From the NCBI GenBank assembly GCA_015490475.1, contig WFXT01000135.1:1-12470 (forward strand): a stretch of DNA of 12,470 nt. Reading direction: 5' to 3'. Within the stretch, counting starts at the first letter, position 1. Every line of letters begins with the position of its first letter. This DNA is from Bacteroidota bacterium (GTDB taxonomy: Bacteria; Bacteroidota; Bacteroidia; JAADEI01). This document shows, one piece after another, positions 1 to 8,122 of this stretch. A program made the translations under genes and the position numbers. Below the pieces are notes generated by a model, which had not been told where the DNA came from, searched no databases, and worked only from the letters and a program-made list of their open reading frames with translations.

Positions 1-14
1 AGTAGGTACTCTAG

Positions 15-1193
15 TTAGTCTTTTAATAGTTTAAGCTGTTGCATAACCCAATCTATTAAGAGATATACATCTGCCTGATGAGGTCCTATTCTATCCATTC
101 GCCATCGTCCAAGCCTTACAATAACAATTCTTTTATCTGGAATGACTATTATATACTGTCCTTTTATCCCACGGGCATAAAAAATTCCCTCATATCCTAT
201 AGAATCCAGTAGCCATACTCCTTTGCCATAATATGTCGTTGGTTTTCCCTGCTGGTCAGGAACATTTACAGGGACAATCATTGAATCAACAATGTACGGT
301 GGAAATATCGTGTCATTATTCATAATTCCTTTATTTAAGAGCAAATAACCAAGTGTGGCATATGCTCTGGCGGTAGTGAACAGGCAACAATATGCCTTTT
401 CCATACCGTTAGGTCTATCAAGAGCCCAGTAGGCGCTATAAGGGAATTTAGCAGGATGCCATAGCCACCTTTCAAGCAAGGCAGAAAGGTTTGTCTTGGT
501 TGCAGACGTTAAAGTAAATCCAAGCAATTGTGTATCTCCACTTTTGTATTCAAACTTAGTTCCTGGTGTATCAACGACTCTTAATTTTTGCATAAGGGCA
601 GGAAGGTCACTACCGTAATATGCTTCTGATGTATGAGTAATGGGCAACCAATAATGTTCAAACCAATTGGTGCCTGATGTCATCGTTACAAGGTGTCTGA
701 TTTTTATTTTTTTCATACCTGGGTCTCTGAGCCATGTTAAATATTTACCTAAAGTGTCGTCCCAAGAGATAAGTCCTTTATCGACAGCTATAGACGCAAG
801 AAGGGCTACCACAGTTTTGGCTACAGAAAAAGAATTTGATGGCGAATCAATGTGTCCAATATCATAGTATCTTTCAAAAAGGACGGTGGTATCTTGAAGG
901 ACTATTAATGCTGTCGTTTTGTATTCCTCGTTATATTCTTTAACAGCGGGGGTTTCTTGAATAACAGGGGGTAAAGGCATATCGGAATGAAAAAGAAAGT
1001 CCTTTGCATCTGGTGCAGGATTAATTTTCCTCAGGGGGAAAATAGTGTGATCATAAATATTGGGAAGATTATGAATTAAAACTTCAGGTAAAAAGGGATA
1101 GAGATAAACAAGAATTCCTGCACAGACTAAAATTATTATTGCAATAATTCCTAATAGGCGCTTCTTATTCCTGAGTATGCTTCTTTTTCCCAA
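15..1193 (-). CDS. Membrane-anchored serine hydrolase, beta-lactamase/NylB-like fold
   Basis: 392 residues. Residues 1-12 are strongly basic and 13-35 form one hydrophobic helix, so the catalytic part should sit in the periplasm, tethered to the inner membrane. The active-site pattern of the class C beta-lactamase/PBP-like superfamily is visible: SVAK at 123-126 (nucleophile Ser123, Lys126), YKS at 216-218 (Tyr216), and a C-terminal RGIKGQ at 341-346 where true beta-lactamases carry KTG. The SFSVAK, YKSGDTQLLG and RGIKGQ series most resembles the 6-aminohexanoate-oligomer hydrolase/esterase branch, so an amide or ester substrate is more likely than antibiotic resistance. The substrate cannot be told. 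The start is a TTG at 1193, 29 nt inside plsY. No ATG is available before Met72, which lies beyond the membrane helix, and the frame is closed upstream by a stop at 1218-1220. The family call is firm; the exact start and substrate are not. Confidence 0.85.
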   Translation of the reverse strand: MGKRSILRNKKRLLGIIAIIILVCAGILVYLYPFLPEVLIHNLPNIYDHTIFPLRKINPAPDAKDFLFHSDMPLPPVIQETPAVKEYNEEYKTTALIVLQDTTVLFERYYDIGHIDSPSNSFSVAKTVVALLASIAVDKGLISWDDTLGKYLTWLRDPGMKKIKIRHLVTMTSGTNWFEHYWLPITHTSEAYYGSDLPALMQKLRVVDTPGTKFEYKSGDTQLLGFTLTSATKTNLSALLERWLWHPAKFPYSAYWALDRPNGMEKAYCCLFTTARAYATLGYLLLNKGIMNNDTIFPPYIVDSMIVPVNVPDQQGKPTTYYGKGVWLLDSIGYEGIFYARGIKGQYIIVIPDKRIVIVRLGRWRMDRIGPHQADVYLLIDWVMQQLKLLKD

Positions 1194-1824
1194 AAGACAA
1201 TTGATTTTCTGTTCCTTTCAATAGTCTTTTAATGTTTGAAATGTGAGTTAGCATGATAATTAAAGGGATAAAAGTAATGAACACTCTAACAAAAGGTGAA
1301 ACATTTGTTTTGTAAATCATCAAAACGAAGAAGGGCAGAGCCCAGGTGGAAAGGATTGAACCAAGGGATACATATCTTGTAGTAACAATTATAAGTAGTG
1401 CTACGAGGACAGTGGCTAATCCTGCAAGGGGAAGGGTAGCAATGAGAACTCCAAGGGTTGTAGCAACTCCCTTTCCACCTTTAAACTTTAACCAGATTGG
1501 AAAGATATGCCCTAAAACTGCTACTAAGCCTGTTAACACTCTAAAGGCGAGGGGGTCAAGGGGCTGAGGTGGTGTAATGGAAAGCCATACGGGAACATAA
1601 GTAGCGATAACACCTTTAGCAAAATCAAGAACGAAAGTAAGTAAACCTGCTTTTACACCGGCTGTTCTGAGTACATTGGTAGCACCGACATTTCCAGAAC
1701 CATGTTGTCTGATGTCTTGAATACCCTGCCAACGCGCTATGATGTAAGCAAAAGGAATAGAGCCAATCAGATAGGCAATTAGAAAGTTAAGCCACATCAT
1801 TAGTTCCTGTGTCTCTGTCATCAT
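1165..1824 (-). CDS. plsY: Acyl-phosphate:glycerol-3-phosphate acyltransferase PlsY
   Basis: 219 residues, close to the usual size of about 200. PlsY is an integral inner-membrane enzyme that moves the acyl group from acyl-phosphate (made by PlsX) to glycerol-3-phosphate, giving lysophosphatidic acid, the first step of phospholipid synthesis. Signature motifs are all present: GSIPFAYIIAR at 21-31 followed by HGSGNVGATN at 41-50 (motif 1); GHIFPIWLKFKGGKGVATTLG at 105-125, the glycine-rich substrate loop (motif 2); RYVSLGSI at 150-157 (motif 3); and H193 with NIKRLLKGTE at 197-206. Several hydrophobic helices alternate with these loops. It starts 3 nt after the stop of the giant upstream gene and overlaps the downstream hydrolase by 29 nt, suggesting coupled translation. 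An alternative start at 1800 (Met9) has AGGA just upstream and would give 211 residues without touching any motif. Confidence 0.97.
   Translation of the reverse strand: MMTETQELMMWLNFLIAYLIGSIPFAYIIARWQGIQDIRQHGSGNVGATNVLRTAGVKAGLLTFVLDFAKGVIATYVPVWLSITPPQPLDPLAFRVLTGLVAVLGHIFPIWLKFKGGKGVATTLGVLIATLPLAGLATVLVALLIIVTTRYVSLGSILSTWALPFFVLMIYKTNVSPFVRVFITFIPLIIMLTHISNIKRLLKGTENQLSFGKKKHTQE
1805..1808 (-). promoter_or_regulatory. Possible Shine-Dalgarno AGGA for an internal plsY start
   Basis: AGGA lies 4 nt before the ATG at 1798-1800 (Met9 of the longer plsY frame). The longer start at 1822-1824 has no purine-rich stretch before it. This is the one place in the window where a ribosome-binding-like sequence could decide a start. 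Bacteroidota often initiate without Shine-Dalgarno pairing, so it is only a hint. Confidence 0.25.
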
Positions 1825-1827
1825 AAA

Positions 1828-4800
1828 CTATTTTTGGTTTCCACTTTGATAGAGTTCAAGGAAGGTTCGTTTGTATCTGAGCGCGACCTGTTCACTACCC
1901 ACCAGAAGTTGGAAGATTCGTTTTGTTTCTGGGTCTTTTATCTTGCGCTCTTTCTTCTTAAGGGAAAGGATGGTTTCTCGTATTTCATTGGTAGATGCGG
2001 CGATTTCCAGATTATTGGTCCTGTATCTCAAGAAAAGCCATTCATAACCAAGGTCAAAGAATGCCTGAAAATAGTCTCCTGAACGTTTTTTCACTATTTG
2101 TATATAAGCGGGGACCATTTTGTGCACAGGTTCTCCGTTTATTGATACAATGCCTACAGGTCCCATGTGGTAGAATAATTTTCTAATTGGGTCCCAATGA
2201 AGTTGAACGTTAGTTAGAACAATAACATGGGGCAATACTTTTGTAGATGGTGTATAGAATCCTTGAATTTCTGTTTCATCAATGAATTTTGTTACTTCAT
2301 CTTCTGGCAAGAGGTTTATAAATCCTGTTTGTACATTGGCATCATTGTAGTTAATGTCCATGTATTCAAATGAATTGGCTTTAACGAAATCATAGAGTTT
2401 ATCAACAACTTTTTTGTTAAGGGGCATATCAATAGCAATGGTAAGATTCATATCAAATGCTGGAGTGTCAAGGGAATGCGTTCCATATCCTGCTGCTTTG
2501 ACCTCAAACAGTCCCAACTGACGGAAAATTTCAAAGGGACCTTCAACTTCAATAGTGCCTGTTTTATCGTTATATTGGAACCACGGTCCTCGTTTTGTTA
2601 GCTTATAGAACCTGTCATGATGAGTTACTGTCACTATTCCAGCATCGGGATCATAAGTCAAAGCATCTTTTCCTACAAATATGTCATGGTCATTGGGTTC
2701 CCTTTTGGCACGCATCACTGAAGGATACATTGTGTAATCTATGAGATATATGTGCCATCCTGCATAAACATATTGTCCTGCTGGGTTGCGGGAACCAACC
2801 ACAGAAATGTACATAGAATCTGGCTTCAAGGTGTCATTTACGGAAAACCATTGTGTTATAACATATTGATTTTTAAGGTCAAGACGTGCATATCCGTTAA
2901 AGTGCAATTGTTTCAGGGGTGCATAAACACGCACCTTTCCACGATAAAAAATCCCGGGGTTCAGAGTAAAGTTTTGTTCTTCTGGAATGTATCCATCAGC
3001 AAAGGTTACATATTTCTTCCATACTACATTGCCGTTCTGGTCAAGGCTATCAAATATTCTCACATATATGCTGTCCAATTTAACTGCTTGTGACCGTCCC
3101 GTTTTATCAACATAGTCAAGTAATCCCGTTGCTCTGAAGCGAAGGCGGGAATAAATATGAGTAGTAGCATTGTAAAAGCGATGATATTTATGAATCGTGT
3201 CTGCTCTGATTTCAGAATTTTTCAATGGTCTCATAACCGCTCCTCCTTCAATTTGGGCAATGCCCTGATACGGATACACAAAAGCATCTGCAACTCTTAT
3301 GTATGGAATTCCTTCAACTGTGAGAAGCATACTGTCAAGATAGAATTTTGCTTTAAATCCTTTGAAATTAAGGGAATCCTGTGCAGGATTAACAGAAAGG
3401 AAAAGTGCAGAGTCTCCTTCTTGCGAATAGAAATGCATTTCGTGAGCGTCCACGAACCAATCAAAAGCATCCAGATTTGTTACATATTTATTGTAAGGAA
3501 ATCTTGTTATAAGGCTGTCTCCATAAGCCATAAATGTCCCTTTGCGATGAGCCATGTCCATATTAACGCGCGTGGCAGATACTTCAAGAGCAAGAGTGTC
3601 AACCGTCGTTCCTTCAAAGGACACATATGCTGTGTCTGCAGAGAAATCAGTCGTTCTGAAATGGAAAGAACAAGATCGCATATAGGCTTCAAAAACATCA
3701 AGTTCCCCACATCCATCCAGATAGGATTCTCCCATATATAGAGTTCCACTCATAGTAACTTGCTGGTCATACATAGAAAATGGTGACGACGTTGTTGTCA
3801 GAGCCATAGTGTCAGCATAGGGTCTCCACACTGTTTGAATATCTTTTCCTGAAACTTGAGGAAAACCTTTTTCTGGCTCTATAGCCAACTCTTGAGCGAT
3901 AGTTCTCATCTCTTCAGGCAGAAAAAGGACACTGTCTGCATTAAGCGTTGCTGTTGAGAAATAAACTTCGTCATTAGTTCCCCAAAGACCATGATGGCTC
4001 ATATCAATTGTTCCAACATAGGTTCCTTTGCCTGCATAGATAGGATATCCCTCTTCTGGCGTTTGTTCATATATTCCGAGGGAAGTGTCAGGTCTCAAAA
4101 TAAGTTTTGTTCTTATCTCAGGGAATATGTTAGCAGAAACGAATACGCCATCAAAGGCTATGGCTTTAGGGTCAAAAGCATTTATGCTGTCAAAGACAAA
4201 TGGATCTAATCTGAAATAGAAGTTTTCACGCTTATATGCCTTGTTCTGGATTTCTGGTCTTTCATAATACACATAAGAATAGTCCTTTGACTTGATTATA
4301 GGATATTGCAAAAGTTTATGTCTTCCTGATTTATTAAATGGGGCATCAATATAGGCTATGAGACTCAAATCTTCAATAACAGACTTAACAGGAACCATCA
4401 CTTCTCTACCATAAATATCATACTCGCCAGTGGGGATTGTCAGTCTTAGAGAATCCACTTCATCTACATCAACGGTGAATTTTTCATAGTCAAAATAACA
4501 TCCTTTATTCCAGAAGACAAGGAATCGCCCAAGTTGAAATCTTGCACTATCAAGAGTTATATCCCTGTTGTAGTGGATAGTTACTTCCCCTCCTTCTGGA
4601 TACAGCACGGCATTTTGTCTCTTGCTCAAAATAACCATTTTAGCACCTTGCCCTTTCAACTCCATATTTGCCAGATTGATAAATCCATAGTAGCGGTCTT
4701 TATCAACGAGGGGTATATATAGGTGGTCATAGTCAACACGTCCCTGAGCAGCCTTAGTATAGAAAATCAGTTTTTCCCTAACTCTAATAATTCCGGCTTC

Positions 4801-6354
4801 GTCATCGTAATCAATAAAGCCATCACGAACCATGTTATAGAGCACTGGCCGAATGGCTCTAAGGGAAAGTCTCGGATTCCAAATGTCTCTCACTTCTTCC
4901 TCCGTAAGTTCATAATATCCGTTTTCCATAACATAGCGTCCCAATCTGGCAGCAGGATGATAGTCAGTTACCTTAGCATATTCAGTAAACAACTCTTCAT
5001 CATAGTAGTTAACAGAGTTAATAACAGCCTCCAGTTTGCCTACTCCCCATAGCATTTCAAGATATATTGTGTCTGTGCCAACCACCCAAGTTAAAGCATG
5101 AGGTTTCATTTCCATTTTGTGGAAGCTACTGGTGAAGGGGGCACCACGAATGCCCTCCTCTCCCCTAATAAGCATAACTTTCCCTTCACGAATCATATAC
5201 TTAAGGAAAGCCCCGGGATGATATATGCTATCTGTGTCACTAACCCTGATTACTGTAAATGTCTTATCTCCTTTGACCTCCTCTTCTGGTCTAAAAATAA
5301 ATTCATGCCCTCTTGAAATAATAAATGGCTTTCCGTCTTTAGTAATAGTAATGGTTGATTTACTTTTTTTGTTAAGGTTTGCACCCACTATTCTATTGCC
5401 TTTCATTCCAACAGGTCCTTTGTATGTCGCTATTGCTGACAATTTAATCACATAACTTGTATCGTAAGAATAAAATCTCGGATATGTTTTCCTCTGGTAT
5501 ATAAGCGTATCAACTTTTTCTGGGGGTGCCGTTAATGGTTCTAATCGTTGCTGGAAAAGTCCAAGAATAGGTTCATCAAAATAGAACTTATTTATAAATA
5601 CCGCGGAATCAACGGAAAAACGAGAACGCTCCATAGAAAATTCAAATGGCGGCAACTCAATTCTGACCTTTTCTCTGGGATATTGTTTCCACCGTACCTC
5701 ACCACCACTACATTGCCATTTCTTGGACCATGTATTAAACACCCCTTCTGTGTTGTATAATCTGAATGTGTCATTAATGGCAACGCCTTCAAGAATGGTT
5801 TTGGGCACACTAACTATTACCGTATCACCTTTGGTTTTCATTTTAATGTTAGTGGTTGCAATTCTCCATCGGTGCCCAGCGGCAACAAACAGGGATCTAT
5901 CCTCAACAAAGTATCTGATAAATTCAAGGAAATTGTCAATTCCCTTGCGTCGTTTTGGGGAAATCTTTTTCACTGCCAAAAGAGATTCAAGCATTTTGTT
6001 CCATTCAAAGAAAAAGGAAGGCGATACCACTGAGGTATCCGCAAAATTTAGTAAAGTTGCTTCAAGATAATACCTAATATGTGGCGACAATCTAAGGCGG
6101 GCGGCAAGAAGCTTGTTAACATTGGAAATTATTACATCTTTGACTGTTGAATCAGCCTTTTCTTCCCAGAATTTAGAAAAATCCTTAGCAAGTTGTTTTA
6201 AAGTCTTTTGTTCTGTTTCAATAAGGGATGTTTTGAGTTCTTTAATGAACTGTTCATGGTCCTGTGGAAGTTGTTTAACTCCACGTTGAGCAACACCTTG
6301 CCACGTTACAAGTCCTAATAAGATTAACATGAAATGGTTAATCCACCTCTGCAC
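1828..6354 (-). CDS. Giant secreted protein of unknown function (1508 residues)
   Basis: 1508 residues beginning at a GTG codon. The start gives a short basic n-region, a hydrophobic core at about 8-18 and a likely cleavage after VAQ (21-23), so Sec export is expected; the later ATG (Met9) would lose the Arg. There is no lipobox and no clear C-terminal sorting domain, and no other convincing membrane helix. Residues about 30-160 look helical. The rest is rich in Tyr, Phe, Asp, Thr and Val in a short-strand, turn-rich pattern typical of extended beta structure. From memory, blocks such as 481-530, 541-640, 776-812 and 841-911 match a long, uncharacterised protein seen widely in Bacteroidota; I know no experimental function. 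Two stretches (781-811 and 870-899) look duplicated. It sits between gatA (36 nt upstream) and plsY (3 nt downstream). An LptA/OstA-like or other envelope scaffold role is possible but unproven. Confidence 0.9.
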   Translation of the reverse strand: MQRWINHFMLILLGLVTWQGVAQRGVKQLPQDHEQFIKELKTSLIETEQKTLKQLAKDFSKFWEEKADSTVKDVIISNVNKLLAARLRLSPHIRYYLEATLLNFADTSVVSPSFFFEWNKMLESLLAVKKISPKRRKGIDNFLEFIRYFVEDRSLFVAAGHRWRIATTNIKMKTKGDTVIVSVPKTILEGVAINDTFRLYNTEGVFNTWSKKWQCSGGEVRWKQYPREKVRIELPPFEFSMERSRFSVDSAVFINKFYFDEPILGLFQQRLEPLTAPPEKVDTLIYQRKTYPRFYSYDTSYVIKLSAIATYKGPVGMKGNRIVGANLNKKSKSTITITKDGKPFIISRGHEFIFRPEEEVKGDKTFTVIRVSDTDSIYHPGAFLKYMIREGKVMLIRGEEGIRGAPFTSSFHKMEMKPHALTWVVGTDTIYLEMLWGVGKLEAVINSVNYYDEELFTEYAKVTDYHPAARLGRYVMENGYYELTEEEVRDIWNPRLSLRAIRPVLYNMVRDGFIDYDDEAGIIRVREKLIFYTKAAQGRVDYDHLYIPLVDKDRYYGFINLANMELKGQGAKMVILSKRQNAVLYPEGGEVTIHYNRDITLDSARFQLGRFLVFWNKGCYFDYEKFTVDVDEVDSLRLTIPTGEYDIYGREVMVPVKSVIEDLSLIAYIDAPFNKSGRHKLLQYPIIKSKDYSYVYYERPEIQNKAYKRENFYFRLDPFVFDSINAFDPKAIAFDGVFVSANIFPEIRTKLILRPDTSLGIYEQTPEEGYPIYAGKGTYVGTIDMSHHGLWGTNDEVYFSTATLNADSVLFLPEEMRTIAQELAIEPEKGFPQVSGKDIQTVWRPYADTMALTTTSSPFSMYDQQVTMSGTLYMGESYLDGCGELDVFEAYMRSCSFHFRTTDFSADTAYVSFEGTTVDTLALEVSATRVNMDMAHRKGTFMAYGDSLITRFPYNKYVTNLDAFDWFVDAHEMHFYSQEGDSALFLSVNPAQDSLNFKGFKAKFYLDSMLLTVEGIPYIRVADAFVYPYQGIAQIEGGAVMRPLKNSEIRADTIHKYHRFYNATTHIYSRLRFRATGLLDYVDKTGRSQAVKLDSIYVRIFDSLDQNGNVVWKKYVTFADGYIPEEQNFTLNPGIFYRGKVRVYAPLKQLHFNGYARLDLKNQYVITQWFSVNDTLKPDSMYISVVGSRNPAGQYVYAGWHIYLIDYTMYPSVMRAKREPNDHDIFVGKDALTYDPDAGIVTVTHHDRFYKLTKRGPWFQYNDKTGTIEVEGPFEIFRQLGLFEVKAAGYGTHSLDTPAFDMNLTIAIDMPLNKKVVDKLYDFVKANSFEYMDINYNDANVQTGFINLLPEDEVTKFIDETEIQGFYTPSTKVLPHVIVLTNVQLHWDPIRKLFYHMGPVGIVSINGEPVHKMVPAYIQIVKKRSGDYFQAFFDLGYEWLFLRYRTNNLEIAASTNEIRETILSLKKKERKIKDPETKRIFQLLVGSEQVALRYKRTFLELYQSGNQK

Positions 6355-6390
6355 AACGATTATTTTTATAGCAAAAAAACAACACTTTCA

Positions 6391-7806
6391 TTAATTGAAT
6401 AACGAAGCACTAAAAGAAAGAAGTTTAGCGTCGTCAAAAGCCTTTGCCATAAATTGAATCCCAAGGGGTAGTCCTTCACGGGACCATGCCAAAGGCAATG
6501 AAATAGCAGGAATTCCTGCAAGATTGGCAATAACAGTAAAGACGTCAACGAGGTACATTTCCACTGGTCGTTGAGCAAAGGAACCGATTGGAAAGGCAGG
6601 CGCTGGCGTAGTGGGCAACATCAACAGGTCATATTTTTTGAACAGGTCGCTAATATAGTTAACCAATAATCGGCGTGCCTTCAAGGCTCTCATATAGTAA
6701 GCATCGTAGAAACCACTACTCAGAACAAAAGTTCCCATCATGATACGTCGTTTCACCTCTGGTCCGAATCCTTCCGTGCGGGTCCTAATATACATCTCTT
6801 CAAGGGTATTGGCTTCTGCTCTATATCCATACCGAACTCCGTCATAGCGAGCCAGATTAGTGGATGCTTCTGCTGTAGCAATGATTTGATACATGGGAAC
6901 GACATAATCCAGCAAAGGCAAAGATGTATATTCCAAAATATGTCCCTTTTTAGAAAGTATAGAAATCCATTTTTCCATTGCGGAAGCCATATCTGGATGC
7001 AAATCCTTATGTTCAATAGTCTCCTTGATTACTCCTATTTTGAACTTTCGCTGTTTAGCGTCAATTATTTCTTCTACGAAGTTGGGCACAGGAAAAGGGG
7101 CAGAAGTGGCATCCTTAGGGTCATGACCGGCAGCAACACTCATTACAGCTGCGATATCCTCAACACTATTGGCAATAATACCTATCTGGTCAAGGGAAGA
7201 GGCAAAGGCAATAAGTCCATATCGTGAAAGCAATCCATAAGTTGGTTTATAACCTATTACACCACAATATGCAGCAGGCTGACGAACCGAGCCCCCTGTG
7301 TCTGAGCCCAATGCCACCATTACCTGTCCTGTTGCCACAGCAACGGCACTGCCTCCCGAAGAGCCTCCAGGAACGAGTTCTGGATTATATGGATTCTTAA
7401 CAGGTCCATAATAGGAATATTCGTTAGCGCTGCCCATTGCAAATTCATCGCAATTATTCCTGCCAATAAATATTGCTCCTGCCTTTTGAAGTCTTTCTAC
7501 CACGGTAGCAGAAAAGGGGGATTTATAGCCCTGCAAAATTTTACTAGCGGCAGTTAAAGGTTTTCCTGCAACAGCAATATTATCCTTAACTCCAATAACC
7601 ATTCCATGCAGAGGCTTCTTCTTCTTTTCTGAAGCGAGTTTTTCGGCAGCTTCGCGAGCCTCATCAGCCCAAACGTCAATAAAAGCATTCAAGTGCTTAT
7701 ATTCCTCTATCCGTCGCAATGCTATATTAACAGCAGAATTTGGTGCTTTGGGACCTCGCTCCTCAAGCCACCTCCACAATGAAGGAAAAACCTTAAACTT
7801 GCTCAT
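6391..7806 (-). CDS. gatA: Asp-tRNA(Asn)/Glu-tRNA(Gln) amidotransferase subunit A
   Basis: 471 residues, about the normal GatA length. GatA is the glutaminase of the cytoplasmic GatCAB complex: it releases ammonia from glutamine, which GatB uses to amidate Glu-tRNA(Gln) or Asp-tRNA(Asn). The amidase-signature triad is intact: Lys74 in GVKDN, cis-Ser149 in PGGSSGGS and nucleophile Ser173 in GSDTGGSVRQPA; the spacings (75 and 24) equal those of the characterised Staphylococcus aureus enzyme. GatA-specific features include RNNCDEFAMGSANE at 116-129, CGVIGYKPTYGLLSRYG at 181-197, SLDQIG at 204-209, and the MYIRTRTEGFGPEVKRRIMMG segment starting at 338. These favour GatA over a generic amidase. 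No gatB or gatC lies in the window, so they must be elsewhere if the complex is made. The start ATG overlaps the tatA stop (ATGA), pointing to coupled translation. Confidence 0.96.
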   Translation of the reverse strand: MSKFKVFPSLWRWLEERGPKAPNSAVNIALRRIEEYKHLNAFIDVWADEAREAAEKLASEKKKKPLHGMVIGVKDNIAVAGKPLTAASKILQGYKSPFSATVVERLQKAGAIFIGRNNCDEFAMGSANEYSYYGPVKNPYNPELVPGGSSGGSAVAVATGQVMVALGSDTGGSVRQPAAYCGVIGYKPTYGLLSRYGLIAFASSLDQIGIIANSVEDIAAVMSVAAGHDPKDATSAPFPVPNFVEEIIDAKQRKFKIGVIKETIEHKDLHPDMASAMEKWISILSKKGHILEYTSLPLLDYVVPMYQIIATAEASTNLARYDGVRYGYRAEANTLEEMYIRTRTEGFGPEVKRRIMMGTFVLSSGFYDAYYMRALKARRLLVNYISDLFKKYDLLMLPTTPAPAFPIGSFAQRPVEMYLVDVFTVIANLAGIPAISLPLAWSREGLPLGIQFMAKAFDDAKLLSFSASLFN

Positions 7807-8060
7807 GAGCTTTTTGGTTCGGTTGTTTTAGATGGAAGTGGTTTGGGGGCTTCAATTTTTTCTTTCTTATCTTCCTCTTCTGCTTCCTCCATTCCTTTTT
7901 TGATTTCTTCCTCAACGGCGTCCCGTGCTGCCCTGAACTCCCGAATGCCACGTCCAATACCTCGCATTAATTCGGGAATCTTTTTACCTCCGAACAACAA
8001 GAGAATGGCAAGGAATATTAACAGCCATTCACCACCTCCAGGTAAAGAAATTAAAAACAT
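7803..8060 (-). CDS. tatA: Twin-arginine translocase subunit TatA/TatE type
   Basis: 85 residues with classic TatA architecture: a short N-terminal segment with Glu11 as the polar residue entering the membrane helix (about 12-22), the FG hinge at Phe23-Gly24, then an amphipathic helix KKIPELMRGIGRGIREF at 26-42 and a charged, Glu/Lys-rich tail with a Pro/Lys end. TatA oligomers form the passage for folded proteins that carry a twin-arginine signal, once recruited by TatC. The length and the absence of the longer TatB tail favour TatA/E over TatB, although the two are hard to separate from sequence alone. No tatC is in the window, and I see no twin-arginine signal in the neighbours. The gene follows a 62-nt gap, one of only two sizeable gaps here, and overlaps gatA by 4 nt. 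Confidence 0.94.
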   Translation of the reverse strand: MFLISLPGGGEWLLIFLAILLLFGGKKIPELMRGIGRGIREFRAARDAVEEEIKKGMEEAEEEDKKEKIEAPKPLPSKTTEPKSS

Positions 8061-8078
8061 TCTTCCATGCTTTGATTA

Positions 8079-8086
8079 CAAACATA
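8079..8086 (-). promoter_or_regulatory. Weak candidate Bacteroidota -7 box before tatA
   Basis: The 62-nt gap before tatA contains TATGTTTG on the minus strand, fitting the Bacteroidota -7 consensus TAnnTTTG, 18 nt before the ATG. The matching -33 element (TTTG or TTG about 19 nt further up) is not well placed: TTTG copies lie 12 and 27 nt away. The box alone is short enough to occur by chance, so a tatA-gatA promoter is only suggested. Confidence 0.2.
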
Positions 8087-8122
8087 TTACAAATGACTCA
8101 AACGAAATGTGAGCAAATTAGC

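Noticed and set aside
15..1193. Antibiotic-resistance beta-lactamase
   Set aside because: The SxxK and YxS motifs fit the fold, but the third KTG-type box is replaced by RGIKGQ and the protein is membrane-anchored; a resistance role is not supported.
3157..3741. 194-codon open frame on the plus strand
   Set aside because: It lies wholly antisense to the giant protein gene, has Lys/Ser/Ile/Cys-rich composition without domain pattern, and competes with a far better frame.
6371..6390. T-rich run after gatA as an intrinsic terminator
   Set aside because: A run of seven T follows the gatA stop on the minus strand, but no GC-rich stem precedes it, so transcription into the giant gene is probably not stopped.
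6391..7806. Generic amidase instead of GatA
   Set aside because: The amidase signature is shared, but the GatA-specific RNNCDEFAMGSANE, GLLSRYG and RTEGFGPEVKRR segments, and triad spacing equal to GatA, decide for the tRNA amidotransferase subunit.
7801..7810. 10-bp perfect palindrome GCTCATGAGC
   Set aside because: It falls on the tatA stop/gatA start overlap and is explained by the ATGA junction and adjacent codons; no second copy was noticed.
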